DNA of 64,000 nucleotides from Pleurotus djamor (Eukaryota; Basidiomycota; Agaricomycetes; Agaricales; Pleurotaceae): NCBI GenBank assembly GCA_029747585.1, contig JAPEVF010000031.1, positions 62,001 to 126,000 of the forward strand, read 5' to 3'. Shown piece by piece: positions 24,756 to 36,704 of this stretch (position 1 is its first letter; each line of letters starts with the position of its first letter). The notes under the pieces were generated by a model. It saw only the letters and a program-made list of their open reading frames with translations, ran no database searches and was not told where the DNA came from. The position numbers and the translations under genes were made by a program.

Positions 24756-27700
24756 ATGTCTTCTCAGCCTCTTGATTACTCTCCGCTACTGCCCCAAGAA
24801 CTTGGTCCAAAGCTCGTCGATGCCACTGCGGCGTGGCGCTCGGCCAATGCATCCCAGGACGCAATCCTGTTTCCACTCTTCACTGACGTGAAAGTACTTG
24901 AACGTAGGCCTTACTCCCCATCTTGGTGTACTTGAATTGACCCACCTACTTTCATTTTTAGCTGACGTTTTTGCTGTTCGCAACAAAGTCAACTCCATCG
25001 GACAGTCCCCGATTTCGCTGTGCCAGGATATCTCCTCCTATGCCCAGGTCTTCAACTCTGTCGTTAGCTTCGTAAAGGATAGAAATGCGCTGTCCATTCC
25101 CCTTCGGGCCCTGGTCAATCGGTGGCATCATTTCGATCCCTCCGAGCTCACTGTGATTCAGACCGTAAGTTCATTCACCATTCACGGAATTGGTCACCGG
25201 CTTATCAAGGCTCTCTCTCAGGAGGTAGCTCGTCTCCTTCATTACGACGCGGCTGAGGTCAAGTCCGTCAACGTTCAACTGAAGACGTTATCTGAGACAA
25301 TTTCGTCTTGGACCTCCGACTCGTCCGATGCGCTCTTCAGCTCCAGCCTCTTCGATGCTGCGACACACATCCTAAAACCCATCGTCGATTTCCCTTCTAC
25401 TTTTGACGGCATCGCGCTTTTTGCGGATGCAGTCAATCTGTCCATCCAAGCTGTCAACACTCCTCTGAAGGCGGTATTTCGCGAGCCCGTTCTGGGCCAT
25501 CCCGTATCCTCACCCGAGGTCGTCTCTCAAGCCCTCAATGCTCTTGTCGATCATATTGGCGGGTACTTCGTGCGCATCGATAAAGTGATCGCTGACGTCG
25601 ACGCCCTCGTCCGCAATCTGAGCGAGGTTGCATTACACGCATTGCTTATCTCAAAGGGCATTGACGATTTCGCTGCTGGTCAGTCCAGTGAGAATCCTGT
25701 CGACTCTACTACTGTGGTCAAGGCATGGAATGAAGCCGGTGTGGTGTCGGAAGGATTTGTCTCGGCTATTGTTGTGAAGTCGAGCGCGGCGACATCCAAC
25801 ATGTGAGTGGTATCCCTTTAACCACGTCTTCTCGAGTCATGTACTGTAAAATATACTCTCCCTTCTTTCTGTCCGCAACGCGTTGCTCCGTTCATATGGC
25901 TGAATTGGCGTGCTTTTCTAGACTCGGAAGTACATTGACAATGCAGCGAGTTGTCACGATTCAACCCGCAGAAGTTGAGACGATCTTGGGCCCGCCTCCA
26001 ACCGGTGCAAAAACTCTGTTCGCACTCGCAGACCTGACTTTGAGGACAACAGGGCAGCTCAGTTCCGTCTTGACGCTGCCATACATCACGTGCGAATAGC
26101 CTCTTCTCCTGGAAATCGCACACTGATATTACTTCCAGTAATTTCAAGGGACAATCAGAGGGCTCGGATGCGGAAGTATCGCTCCTTGAAGCCATGCTCA
26201 AGACAAAGAAGAGCTATGAAGACATACAAAGCAGTACTGTCCCAATCATGAGGAATATCCAGACCTATTCCCTGTTGCAAAAGGTTTGTCGTAGGCTGCC
26301 GATGTCGAAGCGGCCTCTCATCTCATGCTTTTGTGGCCTTAGACCGTTCTTCCTATACTGGAAAGTGATTTTCCTGTGGCTCCCAGCGAGATCTTCCTAC
26401 AATGGGCTGTCCTTGCCGAAGCACGTCTTCTTTCAATCGTCTCCGACCCAATCGCTGACCTTATTCTTACCCAGTCCTATGGCGCCAGTTCTATGAAAGC
26501 CACTGCCGACTGCCAGGTACTTATGCAGAAGCTCCAAACAAATGTTGGCGCCCTTAAATCCAATCTTGATGAGGTTTGATATTTTTGTGTATCCTTGAAT
26601 CAAGTGTTCGATGCTAAAATTATGGTGGCAGGTCAAAGCTCGGATTGCAGCTGACAAGGAGGCGCTAGCCGCCGCACAGAGGGAGTACAACGCATTGAAG
26701 GCCCAGATGCTGATCGATGGTATCCTTTCGACAATCCTCACCGCCAGTACTATGGCAGCTGTCTACGCCGGTCAGGAGCCACTCGCTGAGGAACTAGGGG
26801 CCCAGGCAGGGGAGTCGCTGTCCCAGGTCGTTGAGAACGACATCAAAGCTGGTGAAATCATGTTGTACGTGTAATTTGTGGATGGCTTGGCACTTGATCG
26901 CTTAACTTCAATTTTCTGGGTTTGTCAGACTCATTCGCAAGATTGAAAGGATCATCGCCATTACCGACGAAACGAGACGTCAGCTTGAGACGGCTATAAC
27001 TCTCCTCGCCGATGTCGCAACATCTATGGCGGAAATTGGGGATGTATGGACTGACATCAAGAGATCCCTGGATCTCGCGGCAAGCAACTACGTGGATTGG
27101 TGAGTTTTTGTCATGATCGAACCCTAATCACTGTAAAAATATAACAAATATTTCAGGAGCGACTCGGGTCTACTCACTGACGAGCTCCTCAACGCCCTCG
27201 CACTTCGTTGGGGATCCTTCGAAAACGCGGCTATCCGCTACATCGACAGCGTCCTCGGGATTAAGACTCCGACCACCGTAAACCTTCTCGCTATCGCTCT
27301 CTCGGGCATCTCTAACAAAGCTGCCAAATCGAAGACCTTCGCTGCGTTAAGCGATACAACCTCTCCAGCCCTTTCAAGGCTCAATGAAATCAACGATGAT
27401 TCCCATCTACGGCCTCTCATCGAGCCACGGACAGTGGAGGACCGCATCAAGAAGTTCCAATTCCTGCAAGCGAGCGTTCTAGATGACCATTTCTATAATG
27501 CCATCAAGGCTCCTTCTGTCGATATGAGCACGAATCGCCAGAACCTGAACAACTCGGCAGCATCCTATCAACAGGCTGCCAATATTATGCAGTATGTACA
27601 TCATGCGCAGCTACACGTTACTGAGACTCACATCTGTTCATTGCTAGGTCCCTGTACCCTTCGGACGTGGACAACTTGAGAAGTCTTGCTTCAGACATCA

Positions 27701-28445
27701 ACAACGATGTGATCCCTTCAGTTACGGCTTGCGTTGACTTCTACAAGACGTTCGCCGATCGTCAGGTTGCGGCACTTTCTGAAACACCCACGAAAGCCAC
27801 ACTCGAGGATCTCGCTGCAGAGAATTCAAAGTACGCTGAAGAAGGTCTGAAGAAAGCTCAAGCTGCACAAAGGAAAGTGCTCGACTCCAAGAATCTGAGT
27901 GTTCTCGTCCATAATGCGGTACGTCGTGACTTATGTTATCCGCTGCCTGTGAATACAAGTCAAACTCCCTTATAGACGATTAAGCGGAGCATGGAGTTGC
28001 AAATATCAATGGACATTGCTAAACGCGAGCTTCGTGACAAGAAGGCTGAGCATGCTCGATATGATTGGGTCAAGGTGCGTCCACCTACAATCTCTCGGGT
28101 AGTATGTCATTGACCCCGTTGTAGTGGGTTCCCGGCATTGGTGCCACCATCAAGCTGATTGTCGAAGCAATCAAGCATACTGAGGACCAGATCCGCGGCC
28201 TCCAGAAACAAATGTCGTCCCTTCAACAAGCCACTGACCGAGTCAATGCTGCGCGCGGTGTCGAAGAAGCGTGCCTCAGCACGATTGCGAGCCTCACCCA
28301 GTCGTGGGTCAATTTGACGCAGGAAGCGAATGATTTGTCCATGTACTTAACGCTGATTACTGAGGTGCCTTCAACGGCCCCTGCTCTGGCGGAGGATGCA
28401 AAGGCGACCTGGGAAGGTCTTAGCGAGAGTCTTGGTCAGTGGTGA
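24756..28445 (+). CDS. ClyA/HBL-type alpha-helical pore-former-like protein, long form with two modules
   Basis: Twelve exons with eleven introns (mostly 49-64 bp, one of 119 bp at 25803-25921) join in frame to 1001 codons, all helical, with no signal peptide. Module 1 runs to about 27100. It has the block STVPIMRNIQTYS shared with the divergent neighbour, a long coiled helix, a hydrophobic hairpin around 26710-26790, and a returning helix with the Trp pattern IGDVWTDIKRSL. Module 2 (about 27430-28445) repeats the plan: long helices, a hydrophobic turn WVPGIGATIKLIVEAI, then a coiled helix with LTQSWVNLTQEA. This is the ClyA/HBL/xenorhabdolysin topology by pattern. Such families act as membrane pores, often as two or three components. 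A structural coiled-coil protein is the alternative. Confidence 0.55.
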
Positions 28446-28612
28446 GCGACTCGGACTTGAAATTGTAGTGCTGGTAGTACTTGGCTGAGGTAATGGACGC
28501 GATGCACGTTCTCGGGTGATTGACCAGTCTGATTAACGTATAGTTATCATGTGAGTCTCACCGTACCATGGGTAATGCCCGCGAAGCAAAATTCTTAGCT
28601 ATCCACGTTCTT

Positions 28613-29230
28613 TTATAGGGCTTTTGCATTGGCCATTTCTCTCACCATCTGTAGATTCCTTGATAAATTGCACAAGCAAGGTGCCTGAGTGATACGGTGC
28701 TTACCAGTTGCGCAACCACCGGAGGTTCCGTCCATTCCTCGTCACCAGCAAGAATATTGGCCACTGGGGGAAACGACGTGTAGAAGGCAGTGTTTGCAGC
28801 GACGTTGCATGAGACGCTTGTGCTGAGGTGTCCGCCTGGGGTGAACGATTAGAATGTAAGGGATGATTCCACGATGAAGAGGAGGAATATCGGTGACCTA
28901 CAAGGGAAGTTACAGCGTCAAGGAGTGCTCCGCCATAACCTCGACCACGAACAAGTTGGAACGAGCACAGATACTGGAAGCAAGCATCAGTTCCCAATAA
29001 TGAAGAAGTTGAAGGATAAGTATGACGTACCTTTCGCAGCGGTGGCCTCGAAGCTAAATAAATGGCAAAACAAATTTGAAACAAATGGATAAGTACGCGA
29101 CAAATACACCATGTTCGTGTGCATAAAAAGTCATTGCACCTTGTCGTTGATGTAAACTCCCAGAAAGTCTAAATTGACTCGAAGACGAGTAAAGCTCAAG
29201 GGGGATGACAGTGTACACCATTGGATCCAT
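28613..29230 (-). CDS. Small GNAT-like N-acetyltransferase, spliced
   Basis: A multi-exon model on the minus strand starts at MDPMVYTVIPL (29230). The exon after the acceptor near 28980 carries LVRGRGYGGALLDAV, which resembles the acetyl-CoA binding loop (R/Q-x-x-G-x-G/A) and following helix of GNAT enzymes. A later exon reads CNVAANTAFYTSF, reminiscent of the C-terminal GNAT strand-helix. A 55-bp intron (GTAAGC donor) leads to a short last exon that stops at 28613. The join after LLDAV is uncertain because two donors are possible (GTAGGT or GTCACC). Substrate unknown. No single long frame exists here, so the gene is easy to miss. Confidence 0.4.
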
Positions 29231-30207
29231 GACGCCTGATGAAATTGGGTGGTTGGAGAACTTCACGAAGATGTGGGACGACTGGACGATCGGTACCTGT
29301 ATTCGAATGCGAAGCGCTCAATAGGCGCTGAAAGCCAATTCATCCGTTGGATCACATCCTTTACGCTGTATGAACCATGGCGAACGCCCTGCTGCCTCCA
29401 TTATTCGCATGGTGAAATAATTATGCTGGTAATTATGCTGGTAAGGACGTAGCTCGAGATTGCTCTTGGCCTTCTTGCGCCTTCCAACTGTCTAAATTTC
29501 TGCGGTTGGATCACCGTCGGAATCAACGCAGCAAACGATGCCTTCAGGATATGTCGATAGAATCGCGCAAATATGTTCGAGGCGGCGGGATTTTCTAATG
29601 CCTTCGGTTTGAACACTTGATGGAGCGAACGAGTCTGCCGCTAAGGACAGAGTCTAAAGGGGGACGATGCCTCAGGTGCGCCATTTTCGGATCCCATCAT
29701 TTACTTTCTGAGTTAGAACCCCGCCAGAGTCCTACTCGTCGACATGGTTTATGTGGTTATATCTGCAAGCCTAAGAGTTGATATGCAAGGACGATGCAAC
29801 CACATTGATTAATGCCATCCTCGTGTATCCTTTCGGTCGTGGGCGCAGACGGAAATATGAGAAGTTTAACTTGTACGAAGTCGACATTCCGCTCTTGATT
29901 GTTCCTAGTATAACACCTCCCCGCCGCCTCGTAGCCCGAATATCTCTGAATATCCTAGCTTCGTCGATCTGGGGATCGATGTGCCCATCTCCTACACAGG
30001 TCGTCGCGTCGCTCCAGGTCTTGGAATGGCCATGGCTGGCAGCAGATTGCTACAAAGAAAGTCGCCAATCTCAACTTCGCATAACCATGTGTCGTTCGTT
30101 GCTTATCGCAACCTCGGCCGATGGATGCTCCCATCGCGGCCGAAGCAACTACATCCAAGAAGCGCATATAAGGAACACCCTCCCTTCCTCAGTGTCTCCA
30201 CCCTACC
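29231..30207. other. Intergenic, promoter of methyltransferase
   Basis: 977 bases with no supported gene. A TATAAGG at 30167-30173 lies about 35 bases before the methyltransferase ATG and is a plausible TATA box. Confidence 0.45.
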
Positions 30208-31225
30208 ATGGCCCAAAATGACAGTACTAGTGAAGTTCAACCAGACGCATCTGGTTGGTCTGCTCCTCTTTACAACAAAGTCGCATCTTTCGTCTATTCT
30301 ACATCATTCACCTCTCCAGTACTGGAATTATTGGCACCCGTACCTGGAGAACGCATCATAGATTTCGGATGCGGTTCTGGCGAGCTATCCTTGGAGATTG
30401 AACGAATCGTGGCGAGTGGTGGCACTGGCACGGGCCTTCTCCTCGGTGTTGACTCTAGCCAAAGCATGGTAAGACTTTGCCATATCACCTCTACACATAT
30501 TGAAGGCTAATATGGGGGCTTTACGAAAGATAGATAAAGCTCGATCTCTCGGTCTCAAGCACGCGTTCGTAGCGGACGTGCAAGACCTGCAGGATCTCCC
30601 TCCTCCGTTCAACCTCAAACAAGATACATTTGACGCAGTATTCAGCAACGCCGCTCTTCATTGGTGTAAGAGAGACCCTACGGGCGTCTTGGACAGTGTG
30701 AAGCGCGTCCTTAAGCCTGGTGGTCGCTTTGTTGGAGAAATGGGTGGGTTTATGAACTGTGTTGGTAGGTCTATACCTCATATATGAGATTTTGCTGGGG
30801 GTCTGAACTTTCCCTCTAGGTGTCCGCTCGGCTCTGCATGAGGTCCTGAAGAAGCGAGGATACGACCCTTCCTCTATGGATCCGTGGTACTTTCCTTCGG
30901 TCAGCGACTACAAAGAGGTATGGTTTATTCATCTATAACATTGACTCTTTGTGTCCGTCTCAACGACCCTTCCCAGCTACTCACAGCCGCCGGCTTCAAG
31001 GTCACGCACATCTCGCTCAACCCTCGGTACACTCCCCTACCAGCTGGTCTTGCGGCTTGGCTACAACTCTTTGTGCGGCACTCGTTCTTACGAGAGCTTC
31101 CTGACGCTGTCGCGGACGAGGTCATGCAAGAAGTTGTCAGTGTTTGCGAAGTGGACTCTCGGGACTCGCGCGGAAATTGGGCATTGATGTATATGCGCTT
31201 GCGATTTGCGGCGACGTTGGAGTGA
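30208..31225 (+). CDS. SAM-dependent methyltransferase
   Basis: A class I (Rossmann) methyltransferase. Motif I is IIDFGCGSGELS, the acidic end of the next strand is GVDSS, and the post-I region reads FDAVFSNAALHW, followed by VKRVLKPGGRFVGEMGG. This is the layout of the trans-aconitate methyltransferase/UbiE-like superfamily. Introns lie after SSQSM (near 30470), after MNCV (near 30765) and after YKE (30918-30972). The C-terminal third (PRYTPLPAGLAAWLQLF, RELPDAVADEVM) resembles trans-aconitate methyltransferase-like proteins, but the substrate cannot be told. The final codons and 3' flank are duplicated at 34704-34920. Confidence 0.85.
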
Positions 31226-31393
31226 CTTGATTCAATTATTCCTCGTGGTTGTCGAGGCGATTATATTCATTGGTTATGGTGGGTTATGTGGCTTGTACCC
31301 CGATACCGGTAGTGATCCAGGTTTGGTGTGGTATTACTTCTAGCTTGTAGACATCCGACCGTCGAAGGGTTGTCCGCCCGCGCGATGCCTTCT
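31185..31393 (+). repeat. Segmental duplication, parent copy (methyltransferase 3' end)
   Basis: This segment holds the last 13 codons of the methyltransferase and about 170 bases of 3' flank. It aligns on the same strand with 34704-34920. Long identical stretches include gtagacatccgaccgtcgaa and nearby bases. Confidence 0.9.
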
Positions 31394-31674
31394 GTGGAAA
31401 ACTTCGATAGTTGAATGAAAACTAAAGATACAATGATACTAATCGACGGACTAATAGTGCAGAGTGTTTTTAGAGGTTTTAGGGTGGTTGGTAATGAAGT
31501 TGTGGGGGGAAGGGAGATCTATAAATAGAGAATAAAACTAGGGCTACAGTGAAGTCGAATGACTGATGTGTGGAATGTGGTGAGAGGCAGAGTATAACGA
31601 TACAGTACGGAAGAAGATAATAAGAGATTGGAAAGCACGGGCGACAAACGAGGATGATTGGGACATGGTGTCAT

Positions 31675-33485
31675 CTAAGCCCAAGACGTGACACCATCCC
31701 AACCAGTGGGGATAGTATGGTCAAAGGGGTATTGGTCGTATTGCTGTTGTTGTGTAGACATGAACCCATAGTCAACGTCAATGCCAACGACACTCTCCGT
31801 GCCAGCACCAGCGCCACCACAACCAACACCAGAGTTGAACGCATAATCAGCGACACCTTCAAAGCCGGTTCCATACGATGTCGAGTCGACGACGGAACGC
31901 TGAGGTGTAGGTGTCGAGTCGAAGGATTGTTCGGTCAACCACATGTCGCTGAAAACGGTAGCATGAGCCTGGGCGGAGACTGGGAGAGGCGCGTGGAGGA
32001 CGGGCGTGGGTGATGACGAGGACGATGAGGTGGAGGGTGCCGTATCATGGGGAGGAATCGCATCGAGCGGTCCCAATGCCATGGACATATGGGCATCGGT
32101 GGCAGAAAAAGGGGAGGTAAAGCAGTCCGAGGATGAAGGGAACGAGGTAGATGTAGAATCGAGGAAAGACGGCTCGAACAAGGAGGTATCGACGTCTGGG
32201 AGTGGTGAGGGATCTCTTGTCACCGGCAACGACATGTCAGTAGGATAAGACGGGTTCCAAGCACCCTGCATCGCCATGTTTAGATTCAGATTCATATACG
32301 CAGCAGCAGCGGGGAGCTGAACACTCGAGGCTCGACGGTGACCAAGCATCATGCGCTGTGAACGCGAGATGTTGTACACGGGCGAAGGAGGCCTCGTCGA
32401 AGCCGATGCAGAACCAGCAAAGCTAGGGATAGCAGGCATGGCGAACCCGAAGCCGTCGTTCTGGTTCTGAGGGAAGGGGAACCAATCCCCTGAAAGTGGG
32501 AGGGGGACGGAGGAAGGACGTCGTTGAGAAAGATAGCTGATTTCTTGGGCGCTGACAGCGTGGTGGTGGTGGGAGCGAGCTTGAGACTGAGCTTGGACTT
32601 GGGCCTGCATCCTCGACTTCATACGATCCATTGCCTTGACCGCCTCGGCTAGATCCTCTCCCTTCTTCCCTTCGAGCAGCAACTGCGCAACCTCCTCACA
32701 CCGCCGTTCCTCCTCTTCGGTATTATTACCAGCGGGCACACCTTGCTTCGAGTTCTTGCTGCTATCGACAGAGGAAGCTGCAGTGGCGAGTTTCTCCTTG
32801 TTCTTATTCTTGTTGTGGATGGGGCGGAAGCGGTAGTTGGGGTAGAGGACTTTATGTTCAGCTTTTGCGTGTTTGGCCTTGACTTCCCAGATGCGTTTCT
32901 CCTCGAGAGGGAGAGCGCGCCAGCAGTTGCCTATAGAAAAAAAAGTCAGTATTCCAGCTATATGTGAATTTAACTACTCAAGTACTCACCGATGATCTTG
33001 GACAAAGAACCGTGGTTCGTCTCTATCGACCCCGGGACGTGCTTCTGCTTGACAAAGTCGGCGCGGAACAGCATGAACGCGTTCGGCGGGCGCGGGATGT
33101 ACCCAAGCGAGCGGCGTTTCCCGGGAGGTGCTCTTCGCCGTCTCGCCGGTACCGATCCTGCAGACTCCTGGAGGGCGGCCGGGTTGGACGGCGGGAAGAG
33201 CGCCGACGTTGGCGATCCATTCGATGACGATGGATCGAGAAGATCGTCATCGTCGTCATCGGCAAGGTACGTTGTGGGCGTGACGTTGGGTGCAAAGGTA
33301 ACGGGGCGGAAAGTGGACGGGGGAATTCCGTAGTTTCCTGGCTTGATGGGCGCAATCGACGACCGCCGTCTCTCTCCGAGGACTGTGAACCAGGTAAGCC
33401 TGACTGAGAAACCTCATACCCTGCAAAAGCACTCACAGATACCCAAAGACGAGCGTCTCCTCTGGAAAATTCGTGAAGCAGGCAT
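31675..33485 (-). CDS. HMG-box transcription factor (Prf1/Pcc1-like)
   Basis: A nuclear DNA-binding protein. Three exons (33437-33485, 32990-33382, 31675-32930) join to 565 residues. The HMG box begins IPRPPNAFMLFRADFV, continues VPGSIETNHGSLSKIIG, and after an intron inside the box NCWRALPLEEKRIWEVKA and YPNYRFRP. This MATA_HMG-type box resembles basidiomycete Prf1/Pcc1 factors that act in mating and sexual development. The N-terminus has a basic stretch (ARRRRAPPGKRR), and the long C-terminal part is Ser/Pro/Gln-rich, typical of an activation region. The start at 33485 rests on a 17-codon first exon joined through a GTGAGT intron. No homeodomain or pheromone genes are nearby, so it is not a mating-type locus. 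Confidence 0.85.
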
Positions 33486-34703
33486 TCTTGTTCGAGGAGT
33501 AGGGGAGGCTATTGTTCGTGGATGGTGGGGGAACAATGAGGCGGGGGGGTTATTGTTCCCTTTCCCTTTCCTTATCCATCTTATATCCTCCTTGTACCCT
33601 AGAGCTTTTCCATCAGAAAGTGCACAGGAAGAACCGAGGAAAGGCGTTTCGGGGAATCCAGATGGTGAACGTTTTGAGGAGGTTGCTTGTGTTCGGATTT
33701 GGATTGATCTTTGTTGGTTTCCTTTTTTGGATCTGATCGAAGTCGCTCACATGGTCGGAGATGACGGCTTCCTGAGTGCATTTCCATCTTACCCTCATCC
33801 ACCTCATCGACGCCTCCTTCATCGTCGTTCTCAGACTCCTTATGTCCGCGCCTTTGTGCGCACCTTGTATTTTATTTTCTCGCTCGGCGTACAGAGCACC
33901 TGAAAATGAAATTTCCGGCAAGATATCTACCCTCCAGGGTTTCCTAGGGTTCGAGGTCAAACTTTGGTCTTATATTTCCTCGACCGCTCGCACGCCGCTG
34001 TGAGCTTCTGGCCTCAGACACAGCCTTCATTCACGGCGTAAACAAGGCTATTTGTAAGGGAGCGCTCGACATAGCCGACCCAGGATCAAGGGATCGCGAA
34101 GGATGAGTTCAGACAACCAAAATTCACGCGATCCCTCCTTGACAAGTCGAGGTCAGTGATTCCACTAGTGCGCGGTGGCCCAAAGGTTCAAGGCATCCTT
34201 CATATTCGTTATCTGGGAAAGGATATCAGAATCGCGGAGGAACACGCCCGCCATATACCTCCCAATCTCTTCGTCGTCTGACATACCTTACACAGAAGTT
34301 GAGTCGGGGTGGCTATCGCTTCCAACTGTTAATTGAAGAGACCTAACCCAGACAGAGAGACCAGGGAGAGAACATTTTAACCCTTTTGCCAGATCTTGAG
34401 CTCTTCCTGACGNTTTTGTTCCTTCAGAAAATTTGGAAGACTGGCGTTCGTGTACTGATCCCCTTCACTCGATCCGTTATTTCCACTTGAAGCGCTCCGA
34501 CCTCCATTTATTTTTGGGTCAGCGTAGCCAAGCAGCAAGTACTCACAAACTTTGCGCCTCGATTTTGTCCGCCGCTGTATTCACCAGCATCGACATCGTT
34601 CTCCCTCAACTTTCACTTTCGGTGCATCAATAAGTAGCTGTTGTGCATGATTCAAAAATAGGTTCTCTAATTCCCAACCTTTCGCTCGGCCTTGTCCGAC
34701 GTC
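33486..34703. other. Intergenic, HMG-gene upstream region
   Basis: 1.2 kb upstream of the HMG factor. Open frames here (for example 33343-33903 on the plus strand) overlap the first exon antisense and lack motifs. No gene is supported. An N occurs at 34413. Confidence 0.45.
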
Positions 34704-34920
34704 TGATGTATATGTACTTGCGATTTGCGGCGACATCGGAGTGACTTGATTAAATTATTCCCCGTGGTGTCGAGGCGATTACATTGATTATTCGATGAAT
34801 TATGTAGCTTAGCTTGTACGCCGGTACCGGCATTAGTAGTAATTCAGGTTTGGCGTGGTATTACCTCTAGCCTGTAGACATCCGACCGTCGAAGGGTTGT
34901 CCGCATGCGCGATGCCTTCT
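34704..34920 (+). repeat. Segmental duplication, derived copy of methyltransferase 3' end
   Basis: An orphan copy of 31185-31393, on the same strand with scattered substitutions and small indels. It still encodes the terminal residues as YLRFAATSE followed by a stop, in the original frame, but no upstream methyltransferase sequence is attached. It looks like a truncated gene duplicate or the remnant of a rearrangement around the HMG gene. Confidence 0.9.
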
Positions 34921-35149
34921 TCAGTTGGATTGTAATCCTGGACATCATCGCAACCTGACGTACGGGTATGTCAACAAATCGATCGTTTGGTCTAAAGATG
35001 GGGTGAATGAACCCACAGTCATCCTAGAAACATCTCAGTCGGTTGTCGTAGTAGGAGGGTATTAGAATGGCTTACAGCTGTTCCGATCTTCAGATGGCAC
35101 AAGAAAAGAAAAATCTGAGCAAAAGCACTACAAACATCAAGGCAGAAGA

Positions 35150-36704
35150 CTTACTGAGCGGTTATGTTCTTCAATCCTAAACGACCATGAGTACGAATGG
35201 AAGACAACATGGAACGCAAAGTAACGCACCAGGAGGCGCAAGAGGGATCATAAGGGTCAGCACAAGCGTTACTATGAGCATGACGCTGAACGACATTTAT
35301 ATCAATTCAGGCGACACGAGCTCTACATAAGAAACTGACCTATAATATAGAAGACCGCCAGTGAATAGCTGCTTAAGAATTGCACCAGACCGAGCAGTTG
35401 ACTTCGATGTGTGCAAGACTTTATGCGCGGTCAACCCGAAGACAACTGTATCATAAAGCAAGGGAATCCAGGCGGTTGCAGCAGCGGCAGCGCTCCTAAG
35501 GGTGCAAGCATGAACTTGTTGCAATGATAATCAGGGAGGTGTGGAACCTACGCCGACGGTTCGAAGATCATGGTGCAAGCTAGGGCATCGGTGTAAGCTG
35601 GATGAGATGAACACCGAACAAGATGGTCTAACAATGAACGGCCGATGTGTGCTTGACGGCTAGTCGAAAGTGAGAGTCAGGTACCGGCGTCGGCATGACT
35701 CTAGGTAAGAGCTGGGAGGAAACGTACCCTGAGCCTTAGTCGTTATGAGAACGACCTGAAGGACGAGCTCGGCTAAGATCATGGCCGCAAGGACGCCAGT
35801 GACGAGTTTCTGTTTAAGATAGAGTGCACGGACTCTGTGTAGAGGTCAACAAACGACGAAGAGGAGCGTGAGGTGAACGATTGAACGACTGACCGGATAA
35901 GCATCATTAAGTTGACTGCGACTACATCAAAAGTAGTGGCGACACCTTCGAACGGTATGAAGCGGTTGCACCTGACCATTGGGGAGTTAAGTTCTCTCAA
36001 GCCCATGTAGCCGTGTAGGAAGCAAACAAAGGTAGTTACATCTGAGGGGATAGAGTGAGTCACGAGGCCATCAAAGAGCAGGTAGGGTACAGACCTCGGT
36101 AGTCCAAACAGGCGAGAAGTACGCTTGTAGGATGTTAGCTTGGATGATTTATGTGAACGAAGGACAGGGATGGATACCATATAGGTTAATCGCGAACAGG
36201 CAAGGCGTAAGATAGCGGACCTAAACGTGGCCCAGGATATTTAGGACGGAGCGGTGGGTTTCGAAAATGACTACTCACCGCAAAGAAGAGAATGGTGACT
36301 AGAATGAACGTCAGTGTAGGTCAGCGATAGAAAATTCCCAACAACTTGCAGAGGCCTTTTCCGCCAAACCAGACGAACTCGATCTTGTGGTTGTGGGTGA
36401 GTCTCTGGTGAATACGACGTACGGCGCTGAGAAAACATACCTCATCTGCCAGAGTAATGACATGATCCCATAGAAGAGCAGTGAAGCAGGCGAGCCCAAC
36501 GTACTGGGTATAGAGCGGTTGAAGGTGGGGAGGTAGACGTTTCAGAGGGACATCGACATACGTTTGTGTACAGGCTGAAGGGGGAAGGCAGTCAACCAGG
36601 GAGAGTCGCGAGTGGATGATAGCATTGGCTGACCTTTGCTCCCAATCGGCCTTGAGATCTGTCGGTTCTTGATAGAGCTGCACGGTAGGTATGAAGGAAG
36701 ACAT
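35150..36704 (-). CDS. DUF6533 multi-pass membrane protein, 3' end unresolved
   Basis: Successive short exons reproduce the basidiomycete DUF6533 pattern. These are YVGLACFTALLWDHVITLAD (first helix with the WDH..T..DE motif), FVWFGGKG, VRYLTPCLFAINLY, CNRFIPFEGVATTFDVVAVN, then a helix ending ALYLKQK. Further helices follow at LPLLYDTVVFGLT-like and LIVTLVLTLMIPLAPP positions, then NITAQ near 35160. This predicts about seven helices, and the family's function is unknown. One junction near 36320 could not be resolved: the exon frame meets TGA at 36321-36323 and I find no clean donor in phase. The C-terminal TLNLR block seen in the other DUF6533 gene of this window is also missing. The gene may be degenerate. 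It is a paralogue of the gene at 59778-61935. Confidence 0.6.

Noticed and set aside
13200..31225. Secondary-metabolite cluster (Rossmann-fold pair plus methyltransferase)
   Set aside because: No backbone enzyme (PKS, NRPS, terpene synthase) or P450 is present, and the genes are far apart.
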